Shown here: positions 45,219 to 54,641 of the stretch, one piece after another | Position numbering within the stretch: the stretch's first letter is position 1 | Layout: each line of letters opens with the position of its first letter | NCBI RefSeq assembly: GCF_019457915.1 | Contig: NZ_JAHZSS010000013.1 | Location: 1-64,000 of the forward strand | Source: Neiella holothuriorum | GTDB lineage: Bacteria > Pseudomonadota > Gammaproteobacteria > Enterobacterales > Neiellaceae | Length of the DNA: 64,000 nucleotides | Direction: 5' to 3' | Translations under genes and position numbers: made by a program | The notes under the pieces: model-generated | What the model was told of the DNA's origin: nothing | What the model saw: only the letters and a program-made list of their open reading frames with translations | Databases searched by the model: none

Positions 45219-46420
45219 TAGACTGATTTCTCCAATAGCCGATATAACACGTTCAATTGCTCTTCCCACCGATAGTGGCGAACAATCCAGTCGCGATTTT
45301 CTGGAGCATTGGTGCGCTGCCCGAGCTGTTCGACCACTGCGTTAGCAAACGACTCTTCATTATCTTCAATGGCAACGTTACATCCTGTAGTTGTGACTAA
45401 TCCTTCCATTGCCAAGCTTGTAGCTACAACGGGAATTTCCATAGCCATTGCTTCAAGTACTTTGTTTTGAACGCCACGAGCAATACGCATTGGAGCAATA
45501 GAAACCCAGCCAGATTGAATGTAGCTGCGAATATCGTCAACTTTACCCGTGACTTCGATATTGGGAAATGCATCTAATTCGCGGATTTTATCTGAAGGGT
45601 TGGACCCTACAACTAATAAGCGCGCATCTTTAATTTGCTTGGTGACGTATGGCCAAACGTGTTTAACAAACCAGCGAACTGCATCGATGTTGGCCCAATA
45701 ATCCATCGCGCCGGTAAATACGACTGTGGGCGCGGTATTAGTGCGGGAGCTTGATGAGACTAATTGGGGGTCGAAAAATGCAAGGTCAACGCCGTTCGAA
45801 ACTGCATGAATACGCGAGTGACTGCTGATATTGCTGAGTTGGCAGAACAGATCAACTTCATTGGAGGAAATGAAAACGCTAGCGTTGAACTGCTCAGTGA
45901 GCTTTTGTTCGTAGGCAAGCAAAGTTCTAAATTCGCGATTGTAGACCCAGCTCTTGGGAAATGTCTGACTTTTAGCGTATTGACGCCACTTATCTGAATC
46001 CAGATCCACAAAATCGACGACACGGTTAAGCTTTTGGTATTGTGGGCTATCAACGTATTGAGCCATGGAAGAACAATAAACCAGAATGTTGCGAATGGAA
46101 AAGTTGGCAATTGTATTGTTAACCCACTGAGCCATTTTCGGATCAAAATAGTAGGGTAGTGTAATCGGGTTGCTGCGGCCCATTTTCATTACGCCACGAA
46201 ATGTGGCATGGCGTTTGTTAAGAGGCTGAACGTACATGCCTTTGACATACTGAGATAACTCCTTGGTGTATGCCATGTCACTTGGTTCATCGACAAAGCA
46301 ACCGAGGTAAACGTCAAACTTCTTTGATAAGTACGCCAACTGGTTGAATGAGCGTATTTTATCCCCTTTATTTGGCGGGAATGGGATCCGGTGGCACAAA
46401 TAGAGCAATGGTTGCTTCAT
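45218..46420 (-). CDS. XrtA/PEP-CTERM system glycosyltransferase (GT4 type)
   Basis: A 400-aa GT-B transferase with the characteristic opening PLLYLCHRIPFPPNKGDKIRS, known from the exosortase A-linked glycosyltransferase family. The donor domain shows PTVVFTGAMDYWANIDAVRW, LLVVGSNPSDKIRELDAFP, and the E-rich IARGVQNKVLEAMAMEIP. I choose the ATG at 46420 (MKQPLLYL), with GGAG 7 bp upstream, over the frame start at 46453. Adjacent to exosortase with a 1-bp overlap. Likely the second sugar transfer in the EPS repeat, as inferred from locus order in other genomes. Confidence 0.87.
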   Translation of the reverse strand: MKQPLLYLCHRIPFPPNKGDKIRSFNQLAYLSKKFDVYLGCFVDEPSDMAYTKELSQYVKGMYVQPLNKRHATFRGVMKMGRSNPITLPYYFDPKMAQWVNNTIANFSIRNILVYCSSMAQYVDSPQYQKLNRVVDFVDLDSDKWRQYAKSQTFPKSWVYNREFRTLLAYEQKLTEQFNASVFISSNEVDLFCQLSNISSHSRIHAVSNGVDLAFFDPQLVSSSSRTNTAPTVVFTGAMDYWANIDAVRWFVKHVWPYVTKQIKDARLLVVGSNPSDKIRELDAFPNIEVTGKVDDIRSYIQSGWVSIAPMRIARGVQNKVLEAMAMEIPVVATSLAMEGLVTTTGCNVAIEDNEESFANAVVEQLGQRTNAPENRDWIVRHYRWEEQLNVLYRLLEKSV

Positions 46421-46512
46421 GAGTAAGCTCCATATACCCGCCCATGAGTGCACTGGGAATTAAGAAAATTTACTCGAACATTGAATTTCATCATCCTAAT
46501 GAACTCTCTACC

Positions 46513-47361
46513 TTAGTCGCCTATCTGATAGGCCTCTGCCATGGTGGACCAAGAAAAATCTTGTAACAGGCGGTTCAATCGAGATTCCATCCGGCTTAGA
46601 TTTAGATAATGTCGAAACTTAGACTTTAATGGCGCGCCCTGCATCCTTGGCTGCTCGGGATCTAGCTCCCATGGATGAAAGTAAAAGCTGTAGGGCTGTT
46701 GCTCTTGTTTCAAAAAGCGAGTGATTAACCGGCGGCTGACGGAGTATGGATACAGACGGAAATAGCCGCCCCCACCAATTGGGATCGAGCGCCCCGATAT
46801 ATACGTTGTGGGAATGGGGATTTCTGTGATTCCCTCTGACCGTAGATGTTTGAATCTTGGCCAGTTGGGGACGCCGTATAGATCGTGTTTTACAGGGTAA
46901 GTGCTTGAACTGTAGGTGAAACCGAGCTCTCTGATGACGTCGAATGCCCATTCGTTGCGCTCGTCAAAAGAGAATGAAGGGGCGCGATAACCAATGACTG
47001 GTTGGCCGGTTAGATCTTCAAGGAAGTGCTTACAACGTTTTACGTCTTGGGTGAAGGTTTCTTTATCCTGCTCTGTTGCCCGCTGGTGAGCATAGCCATG
47101 GCAAGCAATTTCATGACCTTGAGCGGCAATGGATTTGATCAATGCGGGGCATTGCTCGGCAACCCAACCTAAAATAAAAAAGGTAGCCTTAGTGTTGTGA
47201 TTAGCGAATATTTCTAAGGTTTTTTGGGTACTTTGCTCGACTCGCAACGGAAAGCGATTTCCCCAATCCTTTATATCCACCTGACCAGAAAAGGCTGACA
47301 CATGGAAGTAGTCTTCCACATCTACAGTCATTGCATTGGTAATTGCAGGGATTTGCTTCAT
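46513..47361 (-). CDS. XrtA system polysaccharide deacetylase (DUF3473 type)
   Basis: A NodB/CE4 deacetylase with the conserved exosortase-linked opening AMTVDVEDYFHVSAF (metal-ligand Asp in VDVEDY), HEIACHGYAHQRATEQ (His-x3-His), YRAPSFSFDERN (Arg and Pro) and the family's extra C-terminal region FYFHPWELDPEQPR. It has no signal peptide and so likely acts on lipid-linked sugar in the cytoplasm. The ATG at 47361 (MKQIPAITNAM) is preferred to the frame start at 47400. It lies just after the priming transferase gene (13-bp gap). Confidence 0.88.
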   Translation of the reverse strand: MKQIPAITNAMTVDVEDYFHVSAFSGQVDIKDWGNRFPLRVEQSTQKTLEIFANHNTKATFFILGWVAEQCPALIKSIAAQGHEIACHGYAHQRATEQDKETFTQDVKRCKHFLEDLTGQPVIGYRAPSFSFDERNEWAFDVIRELGFTYSSSTYPVKHDLYGVPNWPRFKHLRSEGITEIPIPTTYISGRSIPIGGGGYFRLYPYSVSRRLITRFLKQEQQPYSFYFHPWELDPEQPRMQGAPLKSKFRHYLNLSRMESRLNRLLQDFSWSTMAEAYQIGD

Positions 47362-47374
47362 ACAGCCACTACTT

Positions 47375-48778
47375 TTAAACGCCTTTACCGAAAATAACAA
47401 TTTCTAGGGTTCGCACTAAGATAAGTAGGTCGAGCAAGAAGCTACGGTGTTTAATGTAGTACAAATCAAACTTGAGCTTTTCGAGCGAGTCCTCTTCAGT
47501 GCTCCCGTATGGGTACTTTAGTTGGGCCCAGCCGGTAAGGCCAGGTTTCACATTATGGCGTTGGTTGTAATAAGGGATACTTAGCACGAGTTCACGAACA
47601 AAGTAAGGACGCTCAGGTCGAGGGCCCACAAAGCCCATTTCACCGCGCAGTACGTTATAAAGCTGCGGCAGTTCGTCTATACGATACTTGCGGATCACGC
47701 CCCCGACTTTGGTCACTCGGGCATCGCCTTTGACCGCCATCTGGGCTCCGTGCTTTTCTGCATCGGTTGTCATGCTACGGAATTTGAAGATGTTAAATGG
47801 CTTGCCGTTTAGTCCAATGCGCTCTTGTTTATATAGTACCGGGGCTTTGAAGCCATCTTCAAGTTTGATCAACAGGGCCGTCAACAACATAAATGGCCAC
47901 GTCAAAAAGAGCACAAACAGGGCTAGGAAAGTATTAAATGTCCAGTCAAAGGCGTTGCGCAAGTAGTTGGTTGATTGAAAACCATTGCTATAGATCACCC
48001 ACGATGGATAAATGAGGTTGACGGCAATTTGCCCTGTTTCTCGTTCAATAAAGTCGAGGATGTCTGTGACTTCAACCCCATGAAGTTTACAGTGAAACAA
48101 ACTATCAACCGGCAAGTTAGAACGTCTTTCATCCGCAGCAACAACAATCTCGTCAATTTTTTGCTCGAATACATAGGCTTCGAGCGACGTAGTTAATTCA
48201 ATTATTGGGTCGCTTTCGATGCCTTTTGGAGAGTCGCCTCGCGTTTTGACAAATCCAACTAAATCAAAACTGACCCGATCCGAGCGGCGGCGCATGCGGC
48301 GTTCAATAATGCTTGCTCGCTCGCCAGCGCCCAATACGAGTACACGTTGGCGGCCAAGGCTTTGATAGCGCGCAGTCAACGCGAAGTAGCGCAATGTAAC
48401 CAAACAAATGAAGGCTGCTAAGCATGCCCACTCTCGCAAATTACCAGGCAAAACATCGATTGGTGTAAGGCCATAGATTGCTGTTGAAATGAAATAGCCA
48501 AGGGCCACACTGACAAACATCCTGCGGATAATGCCACGAAATGTTTCGCGTATTTTTCGGTTATATAAGCCAACGGAAAGGATGCTAATCTGAGTCGGCA
48601 AGATGAACAGAGCAAAGTGACTAATTAGCTGACCTTCCCAGTAAGCGGGCAGCAGATCGGGGTAATAGCTTCGGTCAGCTTCCAACCCTACAAAATAGAT
48701 GACACAGAGCACCACAAATTCGGCGATGAAAAGTAGTTGCGTCCCTGTGTGTAAGTCGTGAAATCGTGTACGTGCCAT
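47375..48778 (-). CDS. Undecaprenyl-phosphate sugar phosphotransferase (XrtA/EpsB family)
   Basis: A 467-aa initiating transferase, the first enzyme of EPS assembly: it loads a sugar-1-phosphate onto undecaprenyl phosphate. It has an N-terminal set of about four membrane helices, a Rossmann-like central domain (RVLVLGAGERASIIERRMRRR), and the C-terminal catalytic domain with YKQERIGLNGKPFNIFKFRS, RKYRIDELPQLYNVLRGEMG, FVGPRPERPYFV and NVKPGLTGWAQL. It is the first gene of the minus-strand XrtA operon and divergent from the export genes. The long form with the Rossmann domain is the usual one in exosortase loci. Confidence 0.92.
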   Translation of the reverse strand: MARTRFHDLHTGTQLLFIAEFVVLCVIYFVGLEADRSYYPDLLPAYWEGQLISHFALFILPTQISILSVGLYNRKIRETFRGIIRRMFVSVALGYFISTAIYGLTPIDVLPGNLREWACLAAFICLVTLRYFALTARYQSLGRQRVLVLGAGERASIIERRMRRRSDRVSFDLVGFVKTRGDSPKGIESDPIIELTTSLEAYVFEQKIDEIVVAADERRSNLPVDSLFHCKLHGVEVTDILDFIERETGQIAVNLIYPSWVIYSNGFQSTNYLRNAFDWTFNTFLALFVLFLTWPFMLLTALLIKLEDGFKAPVLYKQERIGLNGKPFNIFKFRSMTTDAEKHGAQMAVKGDARVTKVGGVIRKYRIDELPQLYNVLRGEMGFVGPRPERPYFVRELVLSIPYYNQRHNVKPGLTGWAQLKYPYGSTEEDSLEKLKFDLYYIKHRSFLLDLLILVRTLEIVIFGKGV

Positions 48779-48990
48779 GTCGTCCTTGCACTTTATTTAG
48801 CTAATTATAATTTAGTTGGGCGCAAATTATGCTGGGGCAATGTTAAAGCATTGTTGTTCAAGGTGCCAGTATGTTGACGCTGCCGGAAATTTGTTCAGAT
48901 TACTATTTTACATTTTAGTCACTTGAGGATTAAGATGAAGGCTTGGGAGAGGCTTTCGCCTACAATTACAAACGCGTGATGGAATTCGCC
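48779..48990. promoter_or_regulatory. Divergent promoter region between EPS synthesis and export operons
   Basis: This 212-bp gap separates the minus-strand priming transferase from the plus-strand export lipoprotein. A perfect TATAAT lies on the minus strand (48804-48809), about 26 bp upstream of the transferase ATG, without a good -35. On the plus strand a TTGACG at about 48874 has no convincing partner. A GGTGCC/GGCACC motif at about 48863 resembles a sigma54 -24 element on the minus strand but lacks the -12 half. Promoters here are not resolved. Confidence 0.35.
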
Positions 48991-49638
48991 ATGAAAACAA
49001 AACTCCTCAAGTTTGCTGCTGGAATTATTGCCAGTTTAGTTACAGTAATGACCCTTAATGGATGTGTTAGTGGTGATCGAGCTGAATTACCATCAGCCTC
49101 TGCACATTCCTCTCTAACAACAAACATCGATGATTACCATTACCTGATTGGCCCTGGTGATAGCTTAAATGTCTTTGTTTGGCGTAACCCTGAAATCTCA
49201 GGTTCGTTCGTGGTTCGACCCGATGGCATGTTTACCACATCGCTGGTGGAAGATATTTCAGCCTCTGGACGTACTCCGACTCAACTCGCTCGAGAGCTTG
49301 AGAAAGTTTTGAGTACTTACATTCGCGATCCTATTGTGACGGTTACGGTAAGTGGTTTCATTGGCCCATATAGTGAGCAAGTGCGAGTTATTGGTGAAGC
49401 GCTTGAGCCAAAAGCAGTCAACTACAAAGAAAACATGACCTTACTGGACTTGATGATTGCTGTAGGCGGTTTGACTGATTTTGCCAATGGCGATGACGCC
49501 ACCCTTATTCGTGTTGAGAATGGTGCCCAAAGACAGTATTCGGTCAAGCTGGACACGCTAGTTCGAGATGGTGATATCGGAGCTAACGTCGATCTGTTAC
49601 CCGGCGATATTGTAATTATCCCTGAAGCTTGGTTCTAA
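48991..49638 (+). CDS. XrtA system EPS export lipoprotein (Wza-like)
   Basis: A 215-aa outer-membrane polysaccharide export protein. It has a lipoprotein signal (lipobox LNGC), a PES domain with YLIGPGDSLNVFVWRNPEIS and VVRPDGMFTTSLVEDISASG, then a SLBB-like part (VIGEALEPKAVNYKENMTLL) and NVDLLPGDIVIIPEAWF at the end. The ATG at 48991 (MKTKLLKF) with a GGAA six bases upstream is preferred to the frame start at 48943. It forms the OM export channel or its periplasmic part, together with the barrel protein at 52105. It opens the plus-strand export operon. Confidence 0.9.
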   Translation: MKTKLLKFAAGIIASLVTVMTLNGCVSGDRAELPSASAHSSLTTNIDDYHYLIGPGDSLNVFVWRNPEISGSFVVRPDGMFTTSLVEDISASGRTPTQLARELEKVLSTYIRDPIVTVTVSGFIGPYSEQVRVIGEALEPKAVNYKENMTLLDLMIAVGGLTDFANGDDATLIRVENGAQRQYSVKLDTLVRDGDIGANVDLLPGDIVIIPEAWF

Positions 49639-49665
49639 TCGCCAATATTAAGAGTAGTTTGAACC

Positions 49666-51213
49666 ATGCCTGAAATTATCGAAGAGCTGCTTCAGTACCT
49701 CCGAGGAGTTTGGCTGAAGCGGCGATATATTTTGATCGCTACTTGGATTCTATGTCCAATAGGTTGGTTATATGTATCGACACTCCCTAATCAATACAGC
49801 TCATCGGCAAAAGTATTTGCCGATACTCGATCAATTTTAAAGCCACTCATGCGTGGGTTGACCATTACCACAGACCCGAGACAAGAGCTTGACTTAATTG
49901 TTCGAACGATAACAACGCCAGACAACTTAGAAAAAATTGCTCGAGCTTCTGATGCTGATTTAAGTGTTGCTACTCCACAAGAGTTCCAAACTTTGCTCGG
50001 TGAGATTAAGAGCGGTATTAGTTTGAAATCGGCAAACCGAGCAAACATTTATACTGTTTCTTTTGACGGCAAAGATCCTCAGCTAGCTCAGAAAATTGTT
50101 CAGGGCACAATTAGTGTGTTTATTGAAAACACGCTGGGAGAAAAGCGGCTCGATTCAGATCAAGCTCAACGTTTTTTAGATGAACAAATCGTTGAGTACG
50201 AGCGTCGTCTTTCAGAAGACGAACGGCGTTTGGCTGATTTCCGCAAAGAAAATGCCGCCTTTATCGTTAATAATCAGAGCAGTTATTTTCGAGCTCTTGA
50301 AATGGCGCGAGATCGCTTAGAGCAAGCTGAGTTGGCATTGCAAGAAACTCAGACTGAGCTGGAATCGGCCAAAGGTCAACTTTCTGGAGAGGTTGATATT
50401 GCAGTACAAAGCCTTTCAACTATACGTACTGATTACGATCAGCGAATCGAAGCACTACAAATTAACCTTGATGAACTGACGGTTCGCTTTACTGACAATC
50501 ATCCTGATGTAGTTGAAACTAAGCGCCGCCTGGAGTCGTTAACAGAACAAAAACACAAGTTTCTGAGTGGTCAGGCGGATTCTGGTGGCATCAATGGCAA
50601 CCCCGTGCTCCAAGAACTGAGAGCAACAATTAATAGGCTAACAAGTACCGTTGCTGCAATGGAAGTTCGCAAAAGTAAATATGCGGCTGAAGTGGATGAA
50701 CTTCAAGGCCGGTTGGATCATGTGCCCGATATTCAAGCTCGTTTGACGGGGTTAAATCGGACTTATGCTATTACCAAAGACAAATACTACGAACTTTTGA
50801 ATCGCAAAGAGTCAGCGGTAATGTCCGATAAAGTTGATCAATCCACAGACTCTATTTCATTTCGTGTGTTGGAGCAGCCCAGAGTTAACTCTACTCCTTC
50901 CGGGCCTCCTCGATTAATTATGCTCGCAGGAGTCTTGGTGGTCAGTGTTGCTGTCGGAATTGGCTTGTCGCTTGGTTTTAGCTTGTTATCTCCTGTTGTC
51001 AGTAGTCCGGGCTCATTGAAAAGCACAGGCATTCCAGTCTTTGGTGTGGTAACTGCTACAGAGAACTCGGGCCTACAGAAGTGGGAAAAGCGCAAAATGC
51101 GGATTTTCTTGCTGGCTAACTCGGCACTGGTTGTTTTGTTTACTGTATTCATTGCTCTAAACACCAATCAAAGTTGGCATGACGCACTTTTTGTTAAAGG
51201 GCTGGGTGGATAA
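49666..51213 (+). CDS. XrtA system chain-length determinant (Wzz/EpsF-like)
   Basis: A 515-aa polysaccharide co-polymerase. An N-terminal transmembrane helix (RYILIATWILCPIGWLYVS) and a second one near the C-terminus (about 415-437) frame a long periplasmic coiled-coil (about 160-390: DEQIVEYERRLSEDERRLAD, ALQINLDELTVRFTDNHPDV), with the late Tyr/Lys segment RTYAITKDKYYELLNRKES. A third C-terminal helix (FLLANSALVVLFTVFIALN) follows. It controls chain length and links to the cytoplasmic tyrosine kinase, whose ATG overlaps its stop (TAATG). Confidence 0.9.
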   Translation: MPEIIEELLQYLRGVWLKRRYILIATWILCPIGWLYVSTLPNQYSSSAKVFADTRSILKPLMRGLTITTDPRQELDLIVRTITTPDNLEKIARASDADLSVATPQEFQTLLGEIKSGISLKSANRANIYTVSFDGKDPQLAQKIVQGTISVFIENTLGEKRLDSDQAQRFLDEQIVEYERRLSEDERRLADFRKENAAFIVNNQSSYFRALEMARDRLEQAELALQETQTELESAKGQLSGEVDIAVQSLSTIRTDYDQRIEALQINLDELTVRFTDNHPDVVETKRRLESLTEQKHKFLSGQADSGGINGNPVLQELRATINRLTSTVAAMEVRKSKYAAEVDELQGRLDHVPDIQARLTGLNRTYAITKDKYYELLNRKESAVMSDKVDQSTDSISFRVLEQPRVNSTPSGPPRLIMLAGVLVVSVAVGIGLSLGFSLLSPVVSSPGSLKSTGIPVFGVVTATENSGLQKWEKRKMRIFLLANSALVVLFTVFIALNTNQSWHDALFVKGLGG

Positions 51214-52133
51214 TGAGTACAATTGAAAAGGCCTTGAACGCATTAAAAGCTAGGCAAAAAGCTGGAGACTTAAACAAATCACCTGTCCAAAAATCGATAG
51301 AACGGTCTGATGCCTTTCAGGTAGCCGATTCGGAAGATGTGGCTAATTCCCCACAACCAGACGCATTGCATATTTCTAGTGAGCTTTTGCTTAGCAAAGG
51401 TATGGTTACTGAAACAAGAAAGTCTCGGTTGGTACGTGATGAATACCGCAATATTAAGTTGAAATTGCTTGCCAACGCGTTTGGAGCAGGGCGAGAGGCC
51501 CACCCAAACGGCAATTTGATCATGGTAAGCAGCTCTAATCCCGGGGAGGGGAAGACGTTCACCTCGATAAACTTAGCACTCAGCATTGCTTTAGAGCAGG
51601 ACAAAACGGTACTTCTAGTTGATGCCGACGTTCTTAAACCCAGTGTAATGCGAAATTTAGAACTGGACAGTAAGCCGGGGCTAATGGAATTTCTATCTGG
51701 AGAAGTTGATACGGTCGGTGAAGTGATTTACCCAACTAATATCGAAAAATTGCGGATTATGCCTGCTGGTATGCCTCATGACTTGAGTAATGAATTACTG
51801 ACTAGTGAAAAAATGGCCATGTTGGCAGAGGAGCTAGCCTCTCGTTATGCCGACCGTGTGGTCATCTTCGATTGTCCTCCGCTGCTTGGTATTAATGAAA
51901 CAAAGGTGATGTCCAAGTTGGTTGGCCAAGCGGTGATAGTCGTTGAGCAAGATCAAACAAAATTCGCACAAGTAAGCGAAGCCATTGATGAACTTGACCG
52001 CAATTTAGCTATTGGTTTTGTGATCAATAAGGCTGTCCGGGGAGCGTTTAGCCAATATGGCTATGGCTATGGGTATGGCTATGGGTACGGGTATGGGTAC
52101 ACAGATGAAGAAAAGTCGGCAGCTAGTTCATAA
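51213..52133 (+). CDS. XrtA-associated tyrosine autokinase (BY-kinase)
   Basis: A 306-aa cytoplasmic BY-kinase, partner of the chain-length protein. Walker A is VSSSNPGEGKTFTSINLALS, Walker A' is VLLVDADVLKPSVM, and Walker B is VVIFDCPPLLGIN. The C-terminus carries a tyrosine cluster of seven YG repeats plus a Tyr, followed by TDEEKSAASS; in BY-kinases such tails are trans-autophosphorylated and control oligomer assembly. The tail is encoded by a hexanucleotide repeat that also lies just upstream of the ATG of the next gene, which overlaps this gene by 29 bp. Confidence 0.92.
   Translation: MSTIEKALNALKARQKAGDLNKSPVQKSIERSDAFQVADSEDVANSPQPDALHISSELLLSKGMVTETRKSRLVRDEYRNIKLKLLANAFGAGREAHPNGNLIMVSSSNPGEGKTFTSINLALSIALEQDKTVLLVDADVLKPSVMRNLELDSKPGLMEFLSGEVDTVGEVIYPTNIEKLRIMPAGMPHDLSNELLTSEKMAMLAEELASRYADRVVIFDCPPLLGINETKVMSKLVGQAVIVVEQDQTKFAQVSEAIDELDRNLAIGFVINKAVRGAFSQYGYGYGYGYGYGYGYTDEEKSAASS
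52056..52100 (+). repeat. TATGGN hexanucleotide repeat, dual-coding
   Basis: Seven copies of TAT/C-GGC/G and a final TAC (45 bp) encode the (YG)7Y tail of the kinase. The +1 frame reads as alternating Met-Ala/Met-Gly codons, continuing the frame of the barrel protein gene beginning at 52105. Copy number can change in 6-bp steps without breaking either frame. Confidence 0.9.
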
Positions 52134-53583
52134 CACATTTGCTTTGGCGTTGGGCTTTTCTGTTAGCTGGCCTGTCGCTTTTTCTGCTGAAATTAACTTA
52201 ACGCCGCGTACAAACCTTGGGGTTACTTACACCGATAATGTAGAACTAGCGTCTTCTAACGAGGAAAATAGTGCTATTGGCACTCTCGCTGCCGGGGTGG
52301 TTGGCTCGGTAACAGGCACGCACAGCCTGTTGAATATTGACTATCTAGGAACCCAAGCATTCTATAGCTATGATTCTGATCGTAATGATTTCTACAACGA
52401 GCTTTCGCTGGGCCTTAACAATGTCTATGGCCACTCGGGCTTTAGTTCAAATGTTACCGCCAGAGTTAATAATCGCGCCACGGATTCTCAGCGCAATGCA
52501 AGCAATAATTTCTTGGTTGCAGATACGGTGGAAACGCGCAATGCAAATGCGAATTTAGCATATAGCAATGGTGGCAGGGGAGTTATTGGTCTATCTGCAA
52601 ATCTTGAGACAGGCATTTCTGACTCACAGGATAGTGAAGGCAATAGCCATAATTACAGCGCGGGCCTATCTATCAACCAAGGAGTTAGAGTTAAAAACTA
52701 TTTTTGGTCATTCGATTATGACTATAGTAAAAATGACTCACGTAATAGCTCCAATGAAACAGAGTCACATGAGTTAGATGGTGAACTAGGCTTAATGGAA
52801 AAGAATGGTTTTGTGCCGTTGATTAAGTTTAGTGGTGAAAAGTATGAGCAGTCCGCGGGTAGCAGTGATGAGCTGCTAGGTGATGATAAATATGCTGAAG
52901 CAGGGCCGGCTGTTCGTTATTATTTTGATCGAGTTTCTTATGTGGAGTTAAGTTACCTGTCCGTATTAGAGGGAGACCAGTCGGACTATGTTGGTGGCAT
53001 TGTTAATTACCAGCCTACCCGAAGAACAACAGTTCGATTTGAATACGGAAAGCGAGCTTTTGGCGATTCGTACGACTTCACATTGAGTCATAGAAGCAAA
53101 CGTTGGCTTAATGAAATCACCTACACAGAAGAACCCAGTAGCTTTGATCGAGATTTCTATGTTGGTGGCCAGGATTTAGAGCGGTTCTGGCTTGAAAAGC
53201 GATTAGATTGGACTTCAACATTGACCATGAAGCGCAGTAGTGTATCACTGACGCTTACATCGCTAAGACGGGATCGAACTGAAGATGATGGTCAACTTTC
53301 AGAAGATGACCAATACGGAGCAACGATCGGTTATTCTCGCCAACTCAGCCAGGTAAGTACTCTTTCGGGTTCCTTTTCATTCGATAAATACAGCTTCGAT
53401 TCTTCGTCGAGTCTTAGCGCACAAGATGACTATTATCGGCGACTCAACATCAATTGGAACAGGAGCTTTAGTAACGATTTATCTGTTGATTGCGGCGTGA
53501 TTATCTCTAATCAAAGTTCAGGTGATGACGAGTTAGGTTATGATGAAAACCAGGTGTTCGTTAATCTGAATAAGCAGTTTTAA
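52105..53583 (+). CDS. XrtA-associated outer-membrane beta-barrel protein
   Basis: About 492 aa with a Sec signal peptide (MKKSRQLVHNTFALALGFSV, cleavage near FSA) and a long beta-rich body of alternating aromatic/polar strands (GFVPLIKFSGEKYEQSAG, YVGGIVNYQPTRRTTVRFEY) ending in an aromatic residue (VFVNLNKQF), as in OM porin-like proteins. It belongs to the PEP-CTERM-associated outer-membrane protein family and probably serves in export or docking of the polymer. I start it at 52105, since the frame start at 52057 is inside the kinase repeat. It overlaps the kinase by 29 bp, and its ATPase partner follows 2 bp later. Confidence 0.87.
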   Translation: MKKSRQLVHNTFALALGFSVSWPVAFSAEINLTPRTNLGVTYTDNVELASSNEENSAIGTLAAGVVGSVTGTHSLLNIDYLGTQAFYSYDSDRNDFYNELSLGLNNVYGHSGFSSNVTARVNNRATDSQRNASNNFLVADTVETRNANANLAYSNGGRGVIGLSANLETGISDSQDSEGNSHNYSAGLSINQGVRVKNYFWSFDYDYSKNDSRNSSNETESHELDGELGLMEKNGFVPLIKFSGEKYEQSAGSSDELLGDDKYAEAGPAVRYYFDRVSYVELSYLSVLEGDQSDYVGGIVNYQPTRRTTVRFEYGKRAFGDSYDFTLSHRSKRWLNEITYTEEPSSFDRDFYVGGQDLERFWLEKRLDWTSTLTMKRSSVSLTLTSLRRDRTEDDGQLSEDDQYGATIGYSRQLSQVSTLSGSFSFDKYSFDSSSSLSAQDDYYRRLNINWNRSFSNDLSVDCGVIISNQSSGDDELGYDENQVFVNLNKQF

Positions 53584-53585
53584 GC

Positions 53586-54641
53586 ATGTATGAATCGCAT
53601 TTTGGCCTAACGGATAAACCGTTCAAACTAAGCCCAGATCCTAAATACTTTTTCTCAAGTGCTCACCATGATAGGGCTGTGGCCTATTTGCAGTACGGCC
53701 TATCTCAAGGTGAGGGCTTCATTGTTGTGACCGGACCCATAGGCACCGGAAAAACTACTATTGCCCGAAGTTTATTGGCGTCTTTAGATGACTCTATTGT
53801 TCCCGCCCAAATTGCCACTACGAAACTTAACCCCGAAGAACTTGTTCAGCTTGTCGCCGCGGAATTCAATATTTCGGTGGAAGGGTTGGGGAAAGCTGAA
53901 ATTCTTAGAAAATTAGAACAATACCTCCATCAGCTGAATAGACAAGGTAAAAGGGCTTTATTAGTAGTCGATGAAGCACAGAACCTTCTAGCAGAAACGG
54001 TAGAAGAACTGCGGATGTTGTCTAATTTTCAGCTAGACGATCGGCCTCTGATTCAGAGCTTTTTACTTGGTCAAGAAGAGTTAAAGCCAATCATTGAATT
54101 ACCGGAAATGGAGCAGTTTCGTCAGCGTATTATTGCTTCTTGCCACCTCAGACCGTTTTCAGGTGACGAAGTACAAGGCTATATCGAACATCGTCTTACT
54201 CAAGCTGGCTGGGAGGGGGTTCCGGCCTTAAGTTCAGATATATTTGGTCGTATTACTGATTACACCGGTGGCGTGCCACGCAAGATCAATATTTTTGCTG
54301 ACCGTTTATTTTTATATGCTTTCCTAGAGGATCTTACGAGCATCTCAGCGGAAGATGTTGAGGCAGTGATCACTGAAATGGGAGAAGAGCTATCCGGATC
54401 GCTACAAACGGCACGTTCAGCTGCAGCATCAGTTATTGCAGGTAACCAAACTGCCGAACAACCTCAGGGGGATGATTTGGCAGTCAATATATCAGGCGAT
54501 GAGATGCAAAAAGTACTTTCAGATGTTGGTCACGTGCTCGATCAGGTGATTCAGCGCAAAATTAAAATTATTCGATATTTAGATAAACTGATTACTCATA
54601 AGAAAGCGGAATCTGAAAAAGGTGTACGTAGCCTAAGCTAG
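53586..54641 (+). CDS. XrtA-associated ExeA-like ATPase
   Basis: A 351-aa AAA ATPase of the ExeA/GspA type. Opening: MYESHFGLTDKPFKLSPDPK. Walker A is VTGPIGTGKTTIARSLLA, Walker B is ALLVVDEAQNLLAE, with a sensor segment LLGQEELKPIIELPEMEQFRQR and a C-terminal amphipathic region. It has no transmembrane helix, unlike ExeA. It probably energises assembly of the export complex. It is the last gene of the plus-strand export operon and overlaps the convergent nucleotidyltransferase gene by 4 bp. Confidence 0.88.
   Translation: MYESHFGLTDKPFKLSPDPKYFFSSAHHDRAVAYLQYGLSQGEGFIVVTGPIGTGKTTIARSLLASLDDSIVPAQIATTKLNPEELVQLVAAEFNISVEGLGKAEILRKLEQYLHQLNRQGKRALLVVDEAQNLLAETVEELRMLSNFQLDDRPLIQSFLLGQEELKPIIELPEMEQFRQRIIASCHLRPFSGDEVQGYIEHRLTQAGWEGVPALSSDIFGRITDYTGGVPRKINIFADRLFLYAFLEDLTSISAEDVEAVITEMGEELSGSLQTARSAAASVIAGNQTAEQPQGDDLAVNISGDEMQKVLSDVGHVLDQVIQRKIKIIRYLDKLITHKKAESEKGVRSLS

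Noticed and set aside
45219-45269. Longer N-terminus for exosortase (start at 45269)
   Set aside because: It would overlap the glycosyltransferase by 52 bp; the ATG at 45218 overlaps the stop by one base, as typical for coupled genes.
48855-48872. GGCACC motif before the priming transferase on the minus strand, like a sigma54 -24 box
   Set aside because: The -12 half is missing; ACAAC follows instead of TTGCA.
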